Shown here in pieces: positions 36,674-45,970 of a DNA stretch of 64,000 nucleotides. The DNA lies in assembly GCF_038446525.1 (NCBI RefSeq), contig NZ_CP151792.1, forward strand, positions 1,240,001-1,304,000, written 5' to 3'. Positions within the stretch are counted from its first letter, which is position 1; the number at the start of each line of letters is the position of its first letter. Below the pieces are notes generated by a model. It saw nothing but the letters and a program-made list of their open reading frames with translations, was not told where the DNA came from and ran no database searches. This DNA comes from Methanolobus sp. ZRKC5. GTDB lineage: Archaea > Halobacteriota > Methanosarcinia > Methanosarcinales > Methanosarcinaceae. The translations under genes were made by a program, and so were the position numbers.

Positions 36674-37247
36674 GTATCCTAAATTGGATATTGAATTATA
36701 TAAACGTTTATGCTTGAATATAATAAATTACTTTAAAATCAGTAAGCTTCCCTGATTTTAAAAAAGATAGAGACGATAATGATGCAATTGTTGTATATAC
36801 ATGAATTTTGAGCCATATACATTAATTCAAGCCAGATGAATCAAGGTATCAGATAGATACACCAAAAATGGTGTGTCGACATTAAACCAAATATTTTCAG
36901 TGGGCAACTCAAAATAAATAATATTAACCGTAAAATATAAAATGATTTTTTTAAATGATTAATAAAAAAGTAGTGCACCGTGTTTAAAAAACAAATAAAC
37001 AAACAATCATAATAAATTGATTATGAGTCAATAGGTAGCGTTTAGTTAGCAAATAAACTGACAACAAACTTGATAAATAAAATAACTAATTACACGATTG
37101 AACTAATTTATACCATGCATATAATGTTATATTGACAACCTTTAAATAAAGCTTTGTATATACACTAATTTTTAGAAAGAAAAAATCTAAACTCCCATTC
37201 ATAAAATTTGATGAAAAACCTAAATATAAGAGAAAGGAAGGTAAAAC
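36674..37247. other. 574-base AT-rich spacer with hairpins
   Basis: Divergent promoter region between a membrane protein and a DUF1699 gene. Visible structure: TAAAATCAG/CTGATTTTA inverted repeat at 36734-36760, an ACACCA-aaaa-TGGTGT hairpin at 36859-36874, and a TATA-like TTTAAATAAA near 37141. No protein gene with a ribosome binding site is visible; a 24-codon frame at 37211-37285 overlaps the DUF1699 start. The long spacer may encode a leader or a small RNA. Confidence 0.4.
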
Positions 37248-37643
37248 ATGAAAATAAGAGTAGTAAGTTCAAAAGAAGAGATTAACACACTTGGCGCGAA
37301 TGAAGAAATCATCCACCTCGCATTCAGACCTTCAAACACAGACATATTTTCCCTTATTATGAAGTGCCCTAATGTAAAAGCACTCCACATACCCAGCTCA
37401 TACAAGAGGACGATCTCAAACTCAGCAAAGATGTACCTTGAGATGCAGGGAATCGAACTCCTTGAAGGAGATGTATGGGGCCACAGGAAAGATATCAACG
37501 AGTACTCCGAAGTTTCACAGACTGTCTATGACCGCATTGCACAGTACAAGCAGGACGGACTTTCCGATGAGGACGTAGAAGACAAGATGATAAGAGAAAC
37601 AAGATTAAGCCCTGATTTTGTCAAATTCCTTGTCAAACAATAA
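37248..37643 (+). CDS. DUF1699 family protein
   Basis: 131 residues of a methanogen-restricted family of unknown function. Seen: MKIRVVSSKEEINTL opening, HLAFRPSNTDIFSLI and IPSSYKRTISNSAKMYLEM (alternating strands and helices), and GDVWGHRKDINEY. Acidic helices at the end. A strong GGAAGG ribosome binding site and a long AT-rich upstream region suggest high and regulated expression. Followed by a terminator-like hairpin. Confidence 0.75.
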   Translation: MKIRVVSSKEEINTLGANEEIIHLAFRPSNTDIFSLIMKCPNVKALHIPSSYKRTISNSAKMYLEMQGIELLEGDVWGHRKDINEYSEVSQTVYDRIAQYKQDGLSDEDVEDKMIRETRLSPDFVKFLVKQ

Positions 37644-37655
37644 AAACAGTATGCA

Positions 37656-37688
37656 TCCGGCTAAAAGCCGGAAACCCTTTCTATTTTC
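37656..37688 (+). terminator. Hairpin between convergent genes
   Basis: TCCGGC (37656-37661) pairs with GCCGGA (37667-37672) around TAAAA, followed by a T-rich tail. Serves the DUF1699 gene and perhaps also the reverse-strand gene on its right. Confidence 0.5.
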
Positions 37689-37693
37689 ATTAT

Positions 37694-38113
37694 TTATTCA
37701 CCATAGACCTGCACGTGAACTTTTCTTGAGCGTGGACGATTATCAAGATCCACAAGTATTATTTGCTGCCATGTGCCTAGCAGAATATTCCCATTGATAA
37801 GAGGGAACGACTCACTTTGGCCTATAAAGGATGCCCTGATATGAGAATGGCCGTTGCCGTCATGCCAGCGCTCATTGTGAAAATAAGTAATACCTTCCGG
37901 AGCCAGTCTTTCAAGTGCTTCTTTAAAATCACGGACCAGACCAGGTTCGAATTCAATAGTCGTTATTGCAGCAGTTGAGCCTGGTACATATACAAGCACA
38001 ATCCCATTACTAAAACCAGATGATGCGGCCAGCTCAGAAACATAAGGAGTAATATCCAGAACATCCGCGTTTCCGGATGTATCCAGATTGAACTCAGCAC
38101 TGAACACTGACAT
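37694..38113 (-). CDS. YjbQ family protein (UPF0047)
   Basis: 139 residues of the ubiquitous YjbQ fold, which has weak thiamine phosphate synthase-like activity in bacteria; the true role is unknown. Conserved block: FHNERWHDGNGHSHIRASFIG with the His/Glu set, and LLGTWQQIILVDLDNRPRSRKV. A TTG further upstream (38131) opens the frame, but GAGGT overlaps it, so ATG at 38113 is chosen. Just downstream of a small membrane protein gene. Confidence 0.87.
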   Translation of the reverse strand: MSVFSAEFNLDTSGNADVLDITPYVSELAASSGFSNGIVLVYVPGSTAAITTIEFEPGLVRDFKEALERLAPEGITYFHNERWHDGNGHSHIRASFIGQSESFPLINGNILLGTWQQIILVDLDNRPRSRKVHVQVYGE

Positions 38114-38127
38114 TGGACTAAATAACC

Positions 38128-38310
38128 TCAATTCATTTCATTCAACTTTAAACCGACCACTGACATAGCAACTATGAATATCACAAGTGAGAAAACAAAC
38201 CCGTATTCCTGAGGAAATAGATTCCTCATCTGATGTGCTGCGGCAAAAAGTATCAGCAACAATACTACAGAACCTATTGAAGATATAATTTCCAGATTTT
38301 TCTTATTCAT
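38128..38310 (-). CDS. Small two-helix membrane protein
   Basis: 60 residues from ATG 38310: MNKKNLEIISSIGSVV, two hydrophobic helices (about 9-24 and 36-53), and a polar end. The frame could start further up (38406) but the added part is unlike coding sequence. Function unknown; probably co-transcribed with the YjbQ gene. Confidence 0.55.
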   Translation of the reverse strand: MNKKNLEIISSIGSVVLLLILFAAAHQMRNLFPQEYGFVFSLVIFIVAMSVVGLKLNEMN

Positions 38311-38421
38311 CACTGCTAATTGAGTTAACAGGTACATCAATCTAACGAGTTGCATAATATAACCAAGGCAATATTTAATATAAGCTTGAAAAGAATATAA
38401 TTTCAAAAACGTGATAATACA

Positions 38422-38919
38422 ATGACAGAATTTGAAAGAGTACTTGTCCAGTCATTCAACGCATTCTTCGAAGAGAAAAAAATGAAGGGAATCTCATATC
38501 GGCTTAAACAGCACAGGTTCACCTCACAGTTCCTGGATGTACTTGTTGATTCACTTGACCCGGATTATTATATGGGAATAGAATGCAAGAGCATTTCTGT
38601 GGATAAAGGTGCAAAGGCACTTTATTTCACACAACATTTCACAACTGATAAGAATGGTGCCCACCAGATAGAAAGAATATCCGACTTTTTATTACGATCA
38701 GGGAGAACCGGATTTCTTGCAGTTGAATTGAAAATGGGCGTTGGACGTGCAAGAGAAGCATATATGATACCATGGACAGAGCTTTGCAAGAAATATAACG
38801 AAGAAGGCATTCCAAAGGTAACCGTGGAAGAGATACAGAGTTACCCGAGAATAGAAAGAGCGAGTAACAAATACCTGATCGATCCGAAAGGATGGAAAAA
38901 ATCCAGAGTGATAGAATAA
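38422..38919 (+). CDS. PD-(D/E)XK nuclease, Holliday junction resolvase-like
   Basis: 165 residues. Asp39 in FLDVLVDS and Glu54-Cys-Lys56 in GIECKSISV give the PD-(D/E)XK active site; the flanking N-terminal helix and SYRLKQHRFTSQ strand fit an Hjc-like arrangement, and HQIERISDFLLRSGRTGFLAVE follows the catalytic strands. It may resolve branched DNA or act as a repair nuclease. It is 13 bases upstream of a RecJ-like gene, so the two form a nuclease operon. Confidence 0.7.
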   Translation: MTEFERVLVQSFNAFFEEKKMKGISYRLKQHRFTSQFLDVLVDSLDPDYYMGIECKSISVDKGAKALYFTQHFTTDKNGAHQIERISDFLLRSGRTGFLAVELKMGVGRAREAYMIPWTELCKKYNEEGIPKVTVEEIQSYPRIERASNKYLIDPKGWKKSRVIE

Positions 38920-38932
38920 GAGGATAATAAAC

Positions 38933-40315
38933 ATGTCTGAAACTATGACCATGATGGCAGAGCATGCCCGGGAATGCGCTGAAGAGATCAAAAAATACGA
39001 GGAGATACAGCTGGTATCCCACATCGATGCAGATGGAATAACATCAGCAGCCATTATTTCAAAAGCCCTGGAAAGAGCAGGTATCGGCTCTGAGATGATG
39101 TTTGTCAAACAGCTTGATGAAACAATCGTAGAAAAACTTGCGGATATGAACCCAGAACTTACGATATTCACAGACCTTGGAAGCGGGCAACTGGAGCATA
39201 TCAATAATTACGGAGTACATGCTATTGTTTCAGACCATCACCGACCACAGGGAGAGACTAAATTTCACCTGAACCCTCACCTTTACGGAGCAAACGGTTC
39301 TTACGAGATAAGTGGTTCAGGAACAACATTTATACTTGCATCCCAACTTGGTGATAACCGTGACCTTGCGGACCTTGCGATAGTGGGATGTGTTGGCGAC
39401 ATGCAAAATCGCAAGCATGGAAAACTTGTGAGCCTTAACAGGATGATACTTGAAGCAAATCCTGAAGTAATAATTCCTAAAAAGGATATCTCACTTTTTG
39501 GAAAACAGACACGACCAGTGTACAAAATGATACAGTATTCATCCGATCCATTTATTCCCGGGCTCACCGGTAATGAGGATGCATGCATTGACTTTCTTGC
39601 CAGGGTAGGCCTTCAGTTCTCAAATGATGAGAAATGGAGAAGATGGATAGACCTTTTGGAAGAAGAAAAAATGAAAGTTACATCATCCCTTATGCAATAC
39701 TCCATGCAACACGGCATGTCATCCTACAATATCGGCAGGCTGGTATCAGAGGGCTACATACTCCTTTCCGAGCAGGAAGGTACTGAAATGAGAGACGCAT
39801 CAGAATATTCTACACTCCTTAATGCCACAGGAAGATACATGAAAGCGGAAGTTGGAATGCAGGTATGTATGGGCAACCGGGACGAAGCCTACAGAGAAGC
39901 ACAGGACCTATTGCAAACCCATCGCAAGAACCTTGTAGACGGACTGAACTTCGTTAGGGACAAAGGAATAACCGAACTCTCACACCTTCAGTATTTCGAT
40001 GCAGGAAGCGTGATTCCTGAAACAATAGTAGGCATTGTTGCAGGAATGAGCCACTTCTCCACAGGCAACCGTAAACTACCCATTATAGCATTTGCAGACA
40101 AGGATGACGGCTATAAAGTATCCGCAAGAGGAACACAGGAACTTATCAATAAAGGTCTCAATCTCGCAGATGCTTTGAGTATTGTGTGTAAGGAACTTGG
40201 AGGAGCAGGCGGTGGCCATGATATTGCAGCAGGGGCTACGGTGCCATTTGGTAAAAAAGAAGAGTTCATTCAGAAACTCAATTCAACTATCGCTGCACAG
40301 TTAGTGAAAACGTAA
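38933..40315 (+). CDS. RecJ-like DHH-family exonuclease
   Basis: 460 residues. DHH motifs: SHIDADGITS (His30, Asp32, Asp34), FTDLGSGQ near 80, VSDHHRPQ near 100, and DHHA1 domain motif GGGHDIAAGATVPFG at the C-terminus. Archaeal proteins of this kind act as single-strand exonucleases, some linked to the GINS replisome. AGAGGAT precedes the ATG. Paired with the PD-(D/E)XK gene. Confidence 0.88.
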   Translation: MSETMTMMAEHARECAEEIKKYEEIQLVSHIDADGITSAAIISKALERAGIGSEMMFVKQLDETIVEKLADMNPELTIFTDLGSGQLEHINNYGVHAIVSDHHRPQGETKFHLNPHLYGANGSYEISGSGTTFILASQLGDNRDLADLAIVGCVGDMQNRKHGKLVSLNRMILEANPEVIIPKKDISLFGKQTRPVYKMIQYSSDPFIPGLTGNEDACIDFLARVGLQFSNDEKWRRWIDLLEEEKMKVTSSLMQYSMQHGMSSYNIGRLVSEGYILLSEQEGTEMRDASEYSTLLNATGRYMKAEVGMQVCMGNRDEAYREAQDLLQTHRKNLVDGLNFVRDKGITELSHLQYFDAGSVIPETIVGIVAGMSHFSTGNRKLPIIAFADKDDGYKVSARGTQELINKGLNLADALSIVCKELGGAGGGHDIAAGATVPFGKKEEFIQKLNSTIAAQLVKT

Positions 40316-40321
40316 ACCACA

Positions 40322-41083
40322 TCAAACAACATCGTTGATATGGGACAGTTTATTGATATCAATAAGTGTTGACATTGCATTGGTCCTTATTGGAATACCG
40401 TGTTCCTGAACTATTGCCATGGGGTTAGTACCACCAATAACAACAATACCGAGATGGTCACGTTCTACAGGCACATCCAGTATTCTTGTATTTGGTTCAC
40501 CCACTTCAAGAATACCATTTATTCCGGCATCAACCATGTCAGAAAGAGTACTGTCTATAGCATCCCTGGTTACCATAGGAGCTTCGCGCAGATTAGCAAG
40601 AATCTTACCTGAACCTGTTTTGAGCATACCCATGACAGAGGTAAGTTCCTGTGACATCAGAACCTCAAGAGGATCTATTGTAGTACTCTGATATGTCAGG
40701 ACATTTGTGAAACGCATGGGATCACCATCACGAATTTCAACCAGACCGCCAAAACGTGGTTTTATCATCACACCAGCCTTTAAAAGGAGCCCATCAATAG
40801 TGATACTGCACACAGTTGCAAAGCCAACCTCACCTTCACCGATCTTGTGGTCACCAATTGAATCCCCCTCATGAAGAATCTTTAGCAGTGGACTTACCGA
40901 GAGCCCGCTGTTGATGGCCATAGTGAATATCTTAAGAACATCATCAAAATCCTGTTTATTTATAATAGAAAGGTTCACAATCACGTCGCCTTCCATTGTT
41001 TTAGGATCGAACGTCGTCCTGAACATCAAATCCTCTATTTTCGATGACGTGAATTGAATCTGGTTATTCCTTTGCAAAGACAT
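40322..41083 (-). CDS. nrpRII: NrpRII-like nitrogen regulator without DNA-binding domain
   Basis: 253 residues made of one NrpR (DUF128) domain, including [51 protein letters not shown] and [21 protein letters not shown]. No winged helix is present at the N-terminus. In Methanosarcina mazei such a protein (NrpRII) pairs with NrpRI, which binds DNA, to control nitrogen genes in response to 2-oxoglutarate. The partner is not in this window. Confidence 0.8.
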   Translation of the reverse strand: MSLQRNNQIQFTSSKIEDLMFRTTFDPKTMEGDVIVNLSIINKQDFDDVLKIFTMAINSGLSVSPLLKILHEGDSIGDHKIGEGEVGFATVCSITIDGLLLKAGVMIKPRFGGLVEIRDGDPMRFTNVLTYQSTTIDPLEVLMSQELTSVMGMLKTGSGKILANLREAPMVTRDAIDSTLSDMVDAGINGILEVGEPNTRILDVPVERDHLGIVVIGGTNPMAIVQEHGIPIRTNAMSTLIDINKLSHINDVV

Positions 41084-41143
41084 ACCTCTAACCGTTTAGT
41101 AGTTGCCAACCATTTATAGTTTCTCATAGTAAAAAGATACTAT

Positions 41144-41875
41144 TCAAAGAGATGTTATCTTCCCGAATATTTCCATATGATCCTGCGGATGAACAAGGAA
41201 ATCGAGTTTACCTATATCATTCACGATATCATACATATCCTCACCACAGAAAAGACCAGCTTCGGGATAATCCATTGGTTTTATGAATCGTATATCCGGC
41301 ACTTCCCTGTAATCCGGATTCTTTTCAAACCCACCGGTCAGAAGATAGTATGCCCCACCGAAGAGTTTCTTAATAGGCTCATAAAGAGATGCAAAATCAC
41401 GGCATACCCAGTTAGCCATTTTAAGTGTATCATCTGAATTATTGATAGTTATATGGCCATAACCCGGCGGAACAAGAGCAAGATCTCCTGCCTTTGCCTC
41501 ACAGACAATCACATCTACGATCTCGTCACCCTCTGCTTTCTGAAGAAGATAGGTAGCCTCACCCTCCAGTACCTGATAGAGTTCAGCATATGACACATTC
41601 TGCCCCGGAACCGGAGGATGATAATGACCGGCAGTCTTGACGTATTCATCACTCAACATTGCAGGAGGAATTATAGTAATGTCATACCTGAGGCCATTTT
41701 CTTCTATTTTTGCGTGGTCGGACTCATTCTTTGAGAGATCACGATACATGTAATAAAGTTCAATGTTATCCTGTAAGCGCAGCCATGCCTGATCATGCAC
41801 GACCTCATCCATATCATGAAGCATCCTGATATCAGGATGATGAACGTTCCCATAAAAATCCAACTCGTTACCCAT
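41144..41875 (-). CDS. pgi: Glucose-6-phosphate isomerase, archaeal cupin type
   Basis: Metal-dependent isomerase of glucose and fructose 6-phosphate; 243 residues. Cupin metal ligands: GHYHPP (two His), YAELYQVLEG (Glu) and PGYGHITINN (His). A C-terminal extension after residue 200 is common in this family. GTGATTAA precedes the ATG. Stand-alone unit between NrpRII and uvrC. Confidence 0.92.
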   Translation of the reverse strand: MGNELDFYGNVHHPDIRMLHDMDEVVHDQAWLRLQDNIELYYMYRDLSKNESDHAKIEENGLRYDITIIPPAMLSDEYVKTAGHYHPPVPGQNVSYAELYQVLEGEATYLLQKAEGDEIVDVIVCEAKAGDLALVPPGYGHITINNSDDTLKMANWVCRDFASLYEPIKKLFGGAYYLLTGGFEKNPDYREVPDIRFIKPMDYPEAGLFCGEDMYDIVNDIGKLDFLVHPQDHMEIFGKITSL

Positions 41876-41968
41876 TTAATCACACTTTACCATTTTTACC
41901 AAAAAGCAAATCCACTAAGCTATATTTGACCCACACTATTTATTTTTGCCGCAACAGTATTAATTAGA

Positions 41969-43768
41969 TTACTTACTTTCCAAATGCTCAAGTATCTTTT
42001 TTGCGAGTTGCTCACTTATACCATCCAGACCAGACAGATCCCCCACTGAAGCAGACCTTATCTTATCAATGGAATCGAAGTTCTCAAGCAAAATACGCTT
42101 TCTGGAAGGCCCTACACCAGGAATAGAATCCAGTTCCGAATGTGTAAGACTGGCAGACCGCCTTCTTCGGTGGGAACTTACTGCAAACCTGTGCGCTTCA
42201 TCACGAATATGCATCAGTATTTTTAATGCAGATGACGTGTGTGGGAGAATTATAACCTCATCGGGGCCTTTTTTGGTGGTGATTATATGCTCGAATCTCT
42301 TTGCAAGGCCAATCAATGGTATATTAAGACCAAGAGCATCAGTAGAGGATTTGGCTGCACTCACCTGGCCCGGACCTCCGTCTATGAGAATAAGGTCAGG
42401 CATTGGTTCATTATTTTTGATCAAACGTGAGTATCTCCTGTGCACGACCTCAGCCATCATGGCAAAGTCGTCTATACCCTTCACTGTTTTGATATTGTGC
42501 TGCCTGTACTTGTTGTTAGCAGGTATGCCATTTTCAAAATAGACCATGGAACCAACTGCATTAGTACCTGATATATTGGAAATATCAAAGCCTTCTATGT
42601 GCAGGGGCATGGAGTCCAGGGACAAGACCTTTTGCAATTCCTCAAGTGCTGCAATGGCTGATTCTGACGGTGCAGGCTTTAGTTGTGCCATCCTCATTGA
42701 CATCTGAGCATTCCTTTCAGCCATCTCAATGAGTTTTTTCTTTTCACCCCGTTGTGGCACATGCACCCTTACATCCCGACCGGAACGCTGGCAAAGCCAC
42801 CTTACTATGAGCTCTTTTTCAGGAAAATCATACTGTACAAGTATTTCCGGAGGAATTGGAGAGTCCTGGTAATACTGTTTCACAAACTGAGCCATGGATT
42901 CTTCAATATTTTCCGATACATCAGCACCAAGAAGTGTGAAGTCCGCCTTGCCGACCATACTACCATGGCGCACATAGAAAACCTGTATGTATATCGTTTT
43001 CTCGTCAGATACTGCAGCCAGTACATCACGGTCATCAGTACCGGATGTTGCGATCTGCTGTTCTGAGAGATATTTTACAGATTCGATCTGATCCCGCACC
43101 TCGGCAGCAGATTCATAATCCTGCTCCTTAGCCAGTAATCTCATCTTTGCTTCCAGTTCCTTTAAAATTCCCGATGTTTCACCCTTCAGAAAACGAACAG
43201 CCTCCATCACCCTTTTGCGATATTCTTCCTTATCGAGTCTTTCCCTACATGGAGCCATGCAGCGTTTGATATGGTAATTGAGACATGGACGGGATTTGCC
43301 CGGCTCTATTTTCTTCCTGCACCGGCGAAGCATGAAAATCCGGGAGATTAGGTCAAGTGTTGTTCGGATAGCCTTTGCATTGGTGTAAGGTCCGAAATAA
43401 AGAGCTCCATCCATCAACCTCCTGCGGGTGAGGAATATGCGCGGGAACGTAGAATTAACAGTCACCTTGACGTAAGGATAGCGTTTATCGTCCTTCAACC
43501 GTATATTATAACGAGGTCTATACTTTTTGATAAGATTTGCCTCAAGCACAAGAGCATCGATCTCAGAATCCGTAACAATATAGTCTATATCATCGATATG
43601 CCTGACCAGTGTCACTGTTTTGGGAGAGAGATTCCTCTTAGACTGGAAATACTGGCGTACCCTCTTATCCAGGGACTTGGCCTTGCCAACGTATATGATA
43701 TCACCGGAGTCATCTTTCATTAGATAGACGCCGGGCAATGCGGGAAGTGTTTTTAAATCGAAATCCAT
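41969..43768 (-). CDS. uvrC: Excinuclease ABC subunit C
   Basis: Dual-incision nuclease of nucleotide excision repair; 599 residues. GIY-YIG domain at residues 8-85 (LPGVYLMKDDSGDIIYVGKA), cysteine region CRKKIEPGKSRPCLNYHI, UvrB-binding UVR motif near residue 200, RNase H-like C-terminal nuclease (FDISNISGTNAVGSMVYFEN, LILIDGGPGQVSAA), and helix-hairpin-helix (LDSIPGVGPSRKRILLE). Two bases of overlap-free spacing to the exonuclease gene upstream. Bacterial-type repair gene, common in Methanosarcinales. Confidence 0.96.
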   Translation of the reverse strand: MDFDLKTLPALPGVYLMKDDSGDIIYVGKAKSLDKRVRQYFQSKRNLSPKTVTLVRHIDDIDYIVTDSEIDALVLEANLIKKYRPRYNIRLKDDKRYPYVKVTVNSTFPRIFLTRRRLMDGALYFGPYTNAKAIRTTLDLISRIFMLRRCRKKIEPGKSRPCLNYHIKRCMAPCRERLDKEEYRKRVMEAVRFLKGETSGILKELEAKMRLLAKEQDYESAAEVRDQIESVKYLSEQQIATSGTDDRDVLAAVSDEKTIYIQVFYVRHGSMVGKADFTLLGADVSENIEESMAQFVKQYYQDSPIPPEILVQYDFPEKELIVRWLCQRSGRDVRVHVPQRGEKKKLIEMAERNAQMSMRMAQLKPAPSESAIAALEELQKVLSLDSMPLHIEGFDISNISGTNAVGSMVYFENGIPANNKYRQHNIKTVKGIDDFAMMAEVVHRRYSRLIKNNEPMPDLILIDGGPGQVSAAKSSTDALGLNIPLIGLAKRFEHIITTKKGPDEVIILPHTSSALKILMHIRDEAHRFAVSSHRRRRSASLTHSELDSIPGVGPSRKRILLENFDSIDKIRSASVGDLSGLDGISEQLAKKILEHLESK

Positions 43769-43769
43769 A

Positions 43770-44525
43770 TCAAATGCATTCTGAGAATTTGTTGTCTATA
43801 AAACGTGGAAGGGTCATATCAATTATAGTTTTGAGATTCACAATATCCTCGCGATTATATTTCAGCAGCAGGTCAAGTGCATCCTCATCCCCGCGCTCAT
43901 ACTGGTGCCAGAGGCGTACAGCGTCAAAGCCACTTATACCAACAGTTTCTTCAGCTCTTGAAATACCAAGTTCGCATTCTATTTTTTTCAGGCCGCCTGA
44001 AAGAGAGATGCGGCGCAGTGGATACATAAGATCTGCATGTAACTGGTTGAATTCAATTTGAGGAAACTCGCGTTTGATGAAAGGAAGATCGAACCTTGCT
44101 CCGTTGAAGGTCACAAGGAATTCATATTTAGAAAAAACATCTACGACCTCATTCAGGTCTATGCCTTTTACATAGGTCTTAGCCTCTTTTCCGTCATATA
44201 TCCCTACAACCGTGATGTATGAGCTGCCAGGGGAAAGACCGGTGGTCTCTATATCAACATAAGCAACCTTTCCTGAAAATTCCCTGAATGCACGCCAATG
44301 TTCTGCTTTTGGAAGCGATCTTGCAAAGAATTCAAAATCCCTTGACTCCAGCCTTTCAGCAGATTCTTTGATGCCAGTCATGATCATCTCTTTTTTAGAA
44401 GGAGATATCAGAAGCTCATCCCTTTTATCCATGAAGTCATCCCAGGTCCTAACCCCACCGGACCATATCCTTTTTTCCACAGTTGTACCAATCCGTGGCA
44501 TATGAATGTATGTACTTGTAAGCAT
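43770..44525 (-). CDS. YprB-like RNase H-fold exonuclease
   Basis: 251 residues. DEDD-type exonuclease pattern: Asp91-Ile-Glu93 in AYVDIETTGLS, Asp in TFNGARFDLPF, and Asp in LKYNREDIVNLKT. An N-terminal 85-residue helical part precedes it. AGGGAA before the ATG. It sits one base from uvrC in the same direction, so it likely shares a role in DNA repair. Confidence 0.82.
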   Translation of the reverse strand: MLTSTYIHMPRIGTTVEKRIWSGGVRTWDDFMDKRDELLISPSKKEMIMTGIKESAERLESRDFEFFARSLPKAEHWRAFREFSGKVAYVDIETTGLSPGSSYITVVGIYDGKEAKTYVKGIDLNEVVDVFSKYEFLVTFNGARFDLPFIKREFPQIEFNQLHADLMYPLRRISLSGGLKKIECELGISRAEETVGISGFDAVRLWHQYERGDEDALDLLLKYNREDIVNLKTIIDMTLPRFIDNKFSECI

Positions 44526-44683
44526 GATAATTTCCCTTTTTCAGTTATGATAGATGATATTGATAACTATGATGTTCTACCTGCAAGTGCTAAATAAAAT
44601 AAGGTTTGATATATATATGTTGGATTCAATCCCTACACTTATAATATAGTAATTTTTTAATTAATTGTAATCAGGAGAGAAAG

Positions 44684-45607
44684 ATGAGCAAAGTTGCAGT
44701 TATCGGATCAGGCAATGTAGGTGCCACCACAGTTCAGAGACTTGCGGAACTTAATATTGCAGATATCGTGATGCTCGACATCGTTGAAGGAATGCCGCAG
44801 GGAAAAGCACTGGACATACTCCAGGCTGCCCCGCTTATTGGTTACGATGTCGATGTGATCGGAACCAATGATTATGCAGACATCAGTGATTCAGATGTTG
44901 TAGTAGTTACCGCAGGAATTGCACGCAAACCCGGGATGGAGAGGGATGATCTGCTTGCAACAAATATCAAGATCACGCAGCAGGTATGCGAAAATATAGA
45001 AAAGTATGCACCTGATGCTATTATCATAACAGTGACTAATCCTCTTGATATTATCACCTACGCTGCCCTGAGATGCACACAATCTGACAGGAACAGAGTG
45101 TTTGGAATGAGTGGACTGCTTGATTCAAGCCGTTTTGCATCGTTCATTGCAAAGGAGATGAACTGTTCCGTAAGAGACGTAAATGCAATGGTACTGGGCG
45201 GGCATGGTGACTCGATGGTCCCGCTTCCCGAATATTCAACAGTATCCGGCATACCACTGAGCGCACTTATGGACGAACAAACTATTGAGAAAATCGTGAA
45301 CAGAACAATCAATGCAGGTGCGGAGATCGTTGAATATATGAAAAATGGCAGTGCCTTTTATGCACCATCTGCAGCAATTGCATCCATGGTGGAAGCTATA
45401 CTCAACGACACAAAAAAAATAGTACCTGTTTCAGCATTCCTAAATGGAGAATACGGGCAGCATGATATATGCCTGGGAGTACCTGTTAAGCTTGGAAAAG
45501 AAGGCGTTGAGGAAATCATTGAACTGGAACTTAGCAGCCAGGAAATGGCAGCTCTGGAAAGATCTGCTAATGCAGTCAAAGAAGGAATTGCAAAGATACG
45601 TCCCTAA
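44684..45607 (+). CDS. mdh: Malate dehydrogenase (LDH-like type)
   Basis: NAD(P)-dependent malate/oxaloacetate interconversion; 307 residues. GSGNVG (8-13) for nucleotide binding, substrate loop ARKPGMERDDLL with Arg discriminating malate from lactate, VTNPLDIITY, and catalytic His in GGHGDSMVP. A strong AGGAGAG precedes the ATG. Monocistronic. Confidence 0.93.
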   Translation: MSKVAVIGSGNVGATTVQRLAELNIADIVMLDIVEGMPQGKALDILQAAPLIGYDVDVIGTNDYADISDSDVVVVTAGIARKPGMERDDLLATNIKITQQVCENIEKYAPDAIIITVTNPLDIITYAALRCTQSDRNRVFGMSGLLDSSRFASFIAKEMNCSVRDVNAMVLGGHGDSMVPLPEYSTVSGIPLSALMDEQTIEKIVNRTINAGAEIVEYMKNGSAFYAPSAAIASMVEAILNDTKKIVPVSAFLNGEYGQHDICLGVPVKLGKEGVEEIIELELSSQEMAALERSANAVKEGIAKIRP

Positions 45608-45697
45608 GTAGCGTTAAAATTGTGCAATTAAGTACTAAATCATCGACTTACATACAAATATTCATATATAAGTAAAATGAAAGAGGAACAGGATATC

Positions 45698-45967
45698 ATG
45701 CGTGCAGACATAACTTCACTTTTCGGTTTAAACGTTTATACTGATACAGGCACATACATAGGGAAAGTAGCTGACCTTGTGTTAGATGTTGACGAGAGAA
45801 TTGTCAGAGGATTGGCCATTTCAGACATCAACAGAGATGTTTTTGATGTCACCTCTAAAGGGATAATAATTCCTTACAGGTGGGTCATCACTTCAGGAGA
45901 CATAGTGCTTATCAGGAATGTTGTGAACAAGTTCAAGAAGCCAAAAAAAGAGATAGAAGAAGACTGA
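45698..45967 (+). CDS. PRC-barrel domain protein
   Basis: 89 residues from ATG 45698: a single PRC-barrel (MRADITSLFGLNVYTDTGTY, GKVADLVLDVDE, IIIPYRWVITSGDIVLI) and a Lys/Glu tail. In archaea small PRC-barrel proteins such as CdpA/CdpB act in cell division as FtsZ anchors or linkers. An ATG seven codons upstream (45677) is in frame, but GAGG and AGGAT between the two favour the shorter product. Four bases before thg1. Confidence 0.82.
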   Translation: MRADITSLFGLNVYTDTGTYIGKVADLVLDVDERIVRGLAISDINRDVFDVTSKGIIIPYRWVITSGDIVLIRNVVNKFKKPKKEIEED

Positions 45968-45970
45968 CCT

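Noticed and set aside
37211-37285. 24-codon frame overlapping the DUF1699 start
   Set aside because: No ribosome binding site of its own; the GGAAGG here serves the DUF1699 gene. Likely chance in A-rich sequence.
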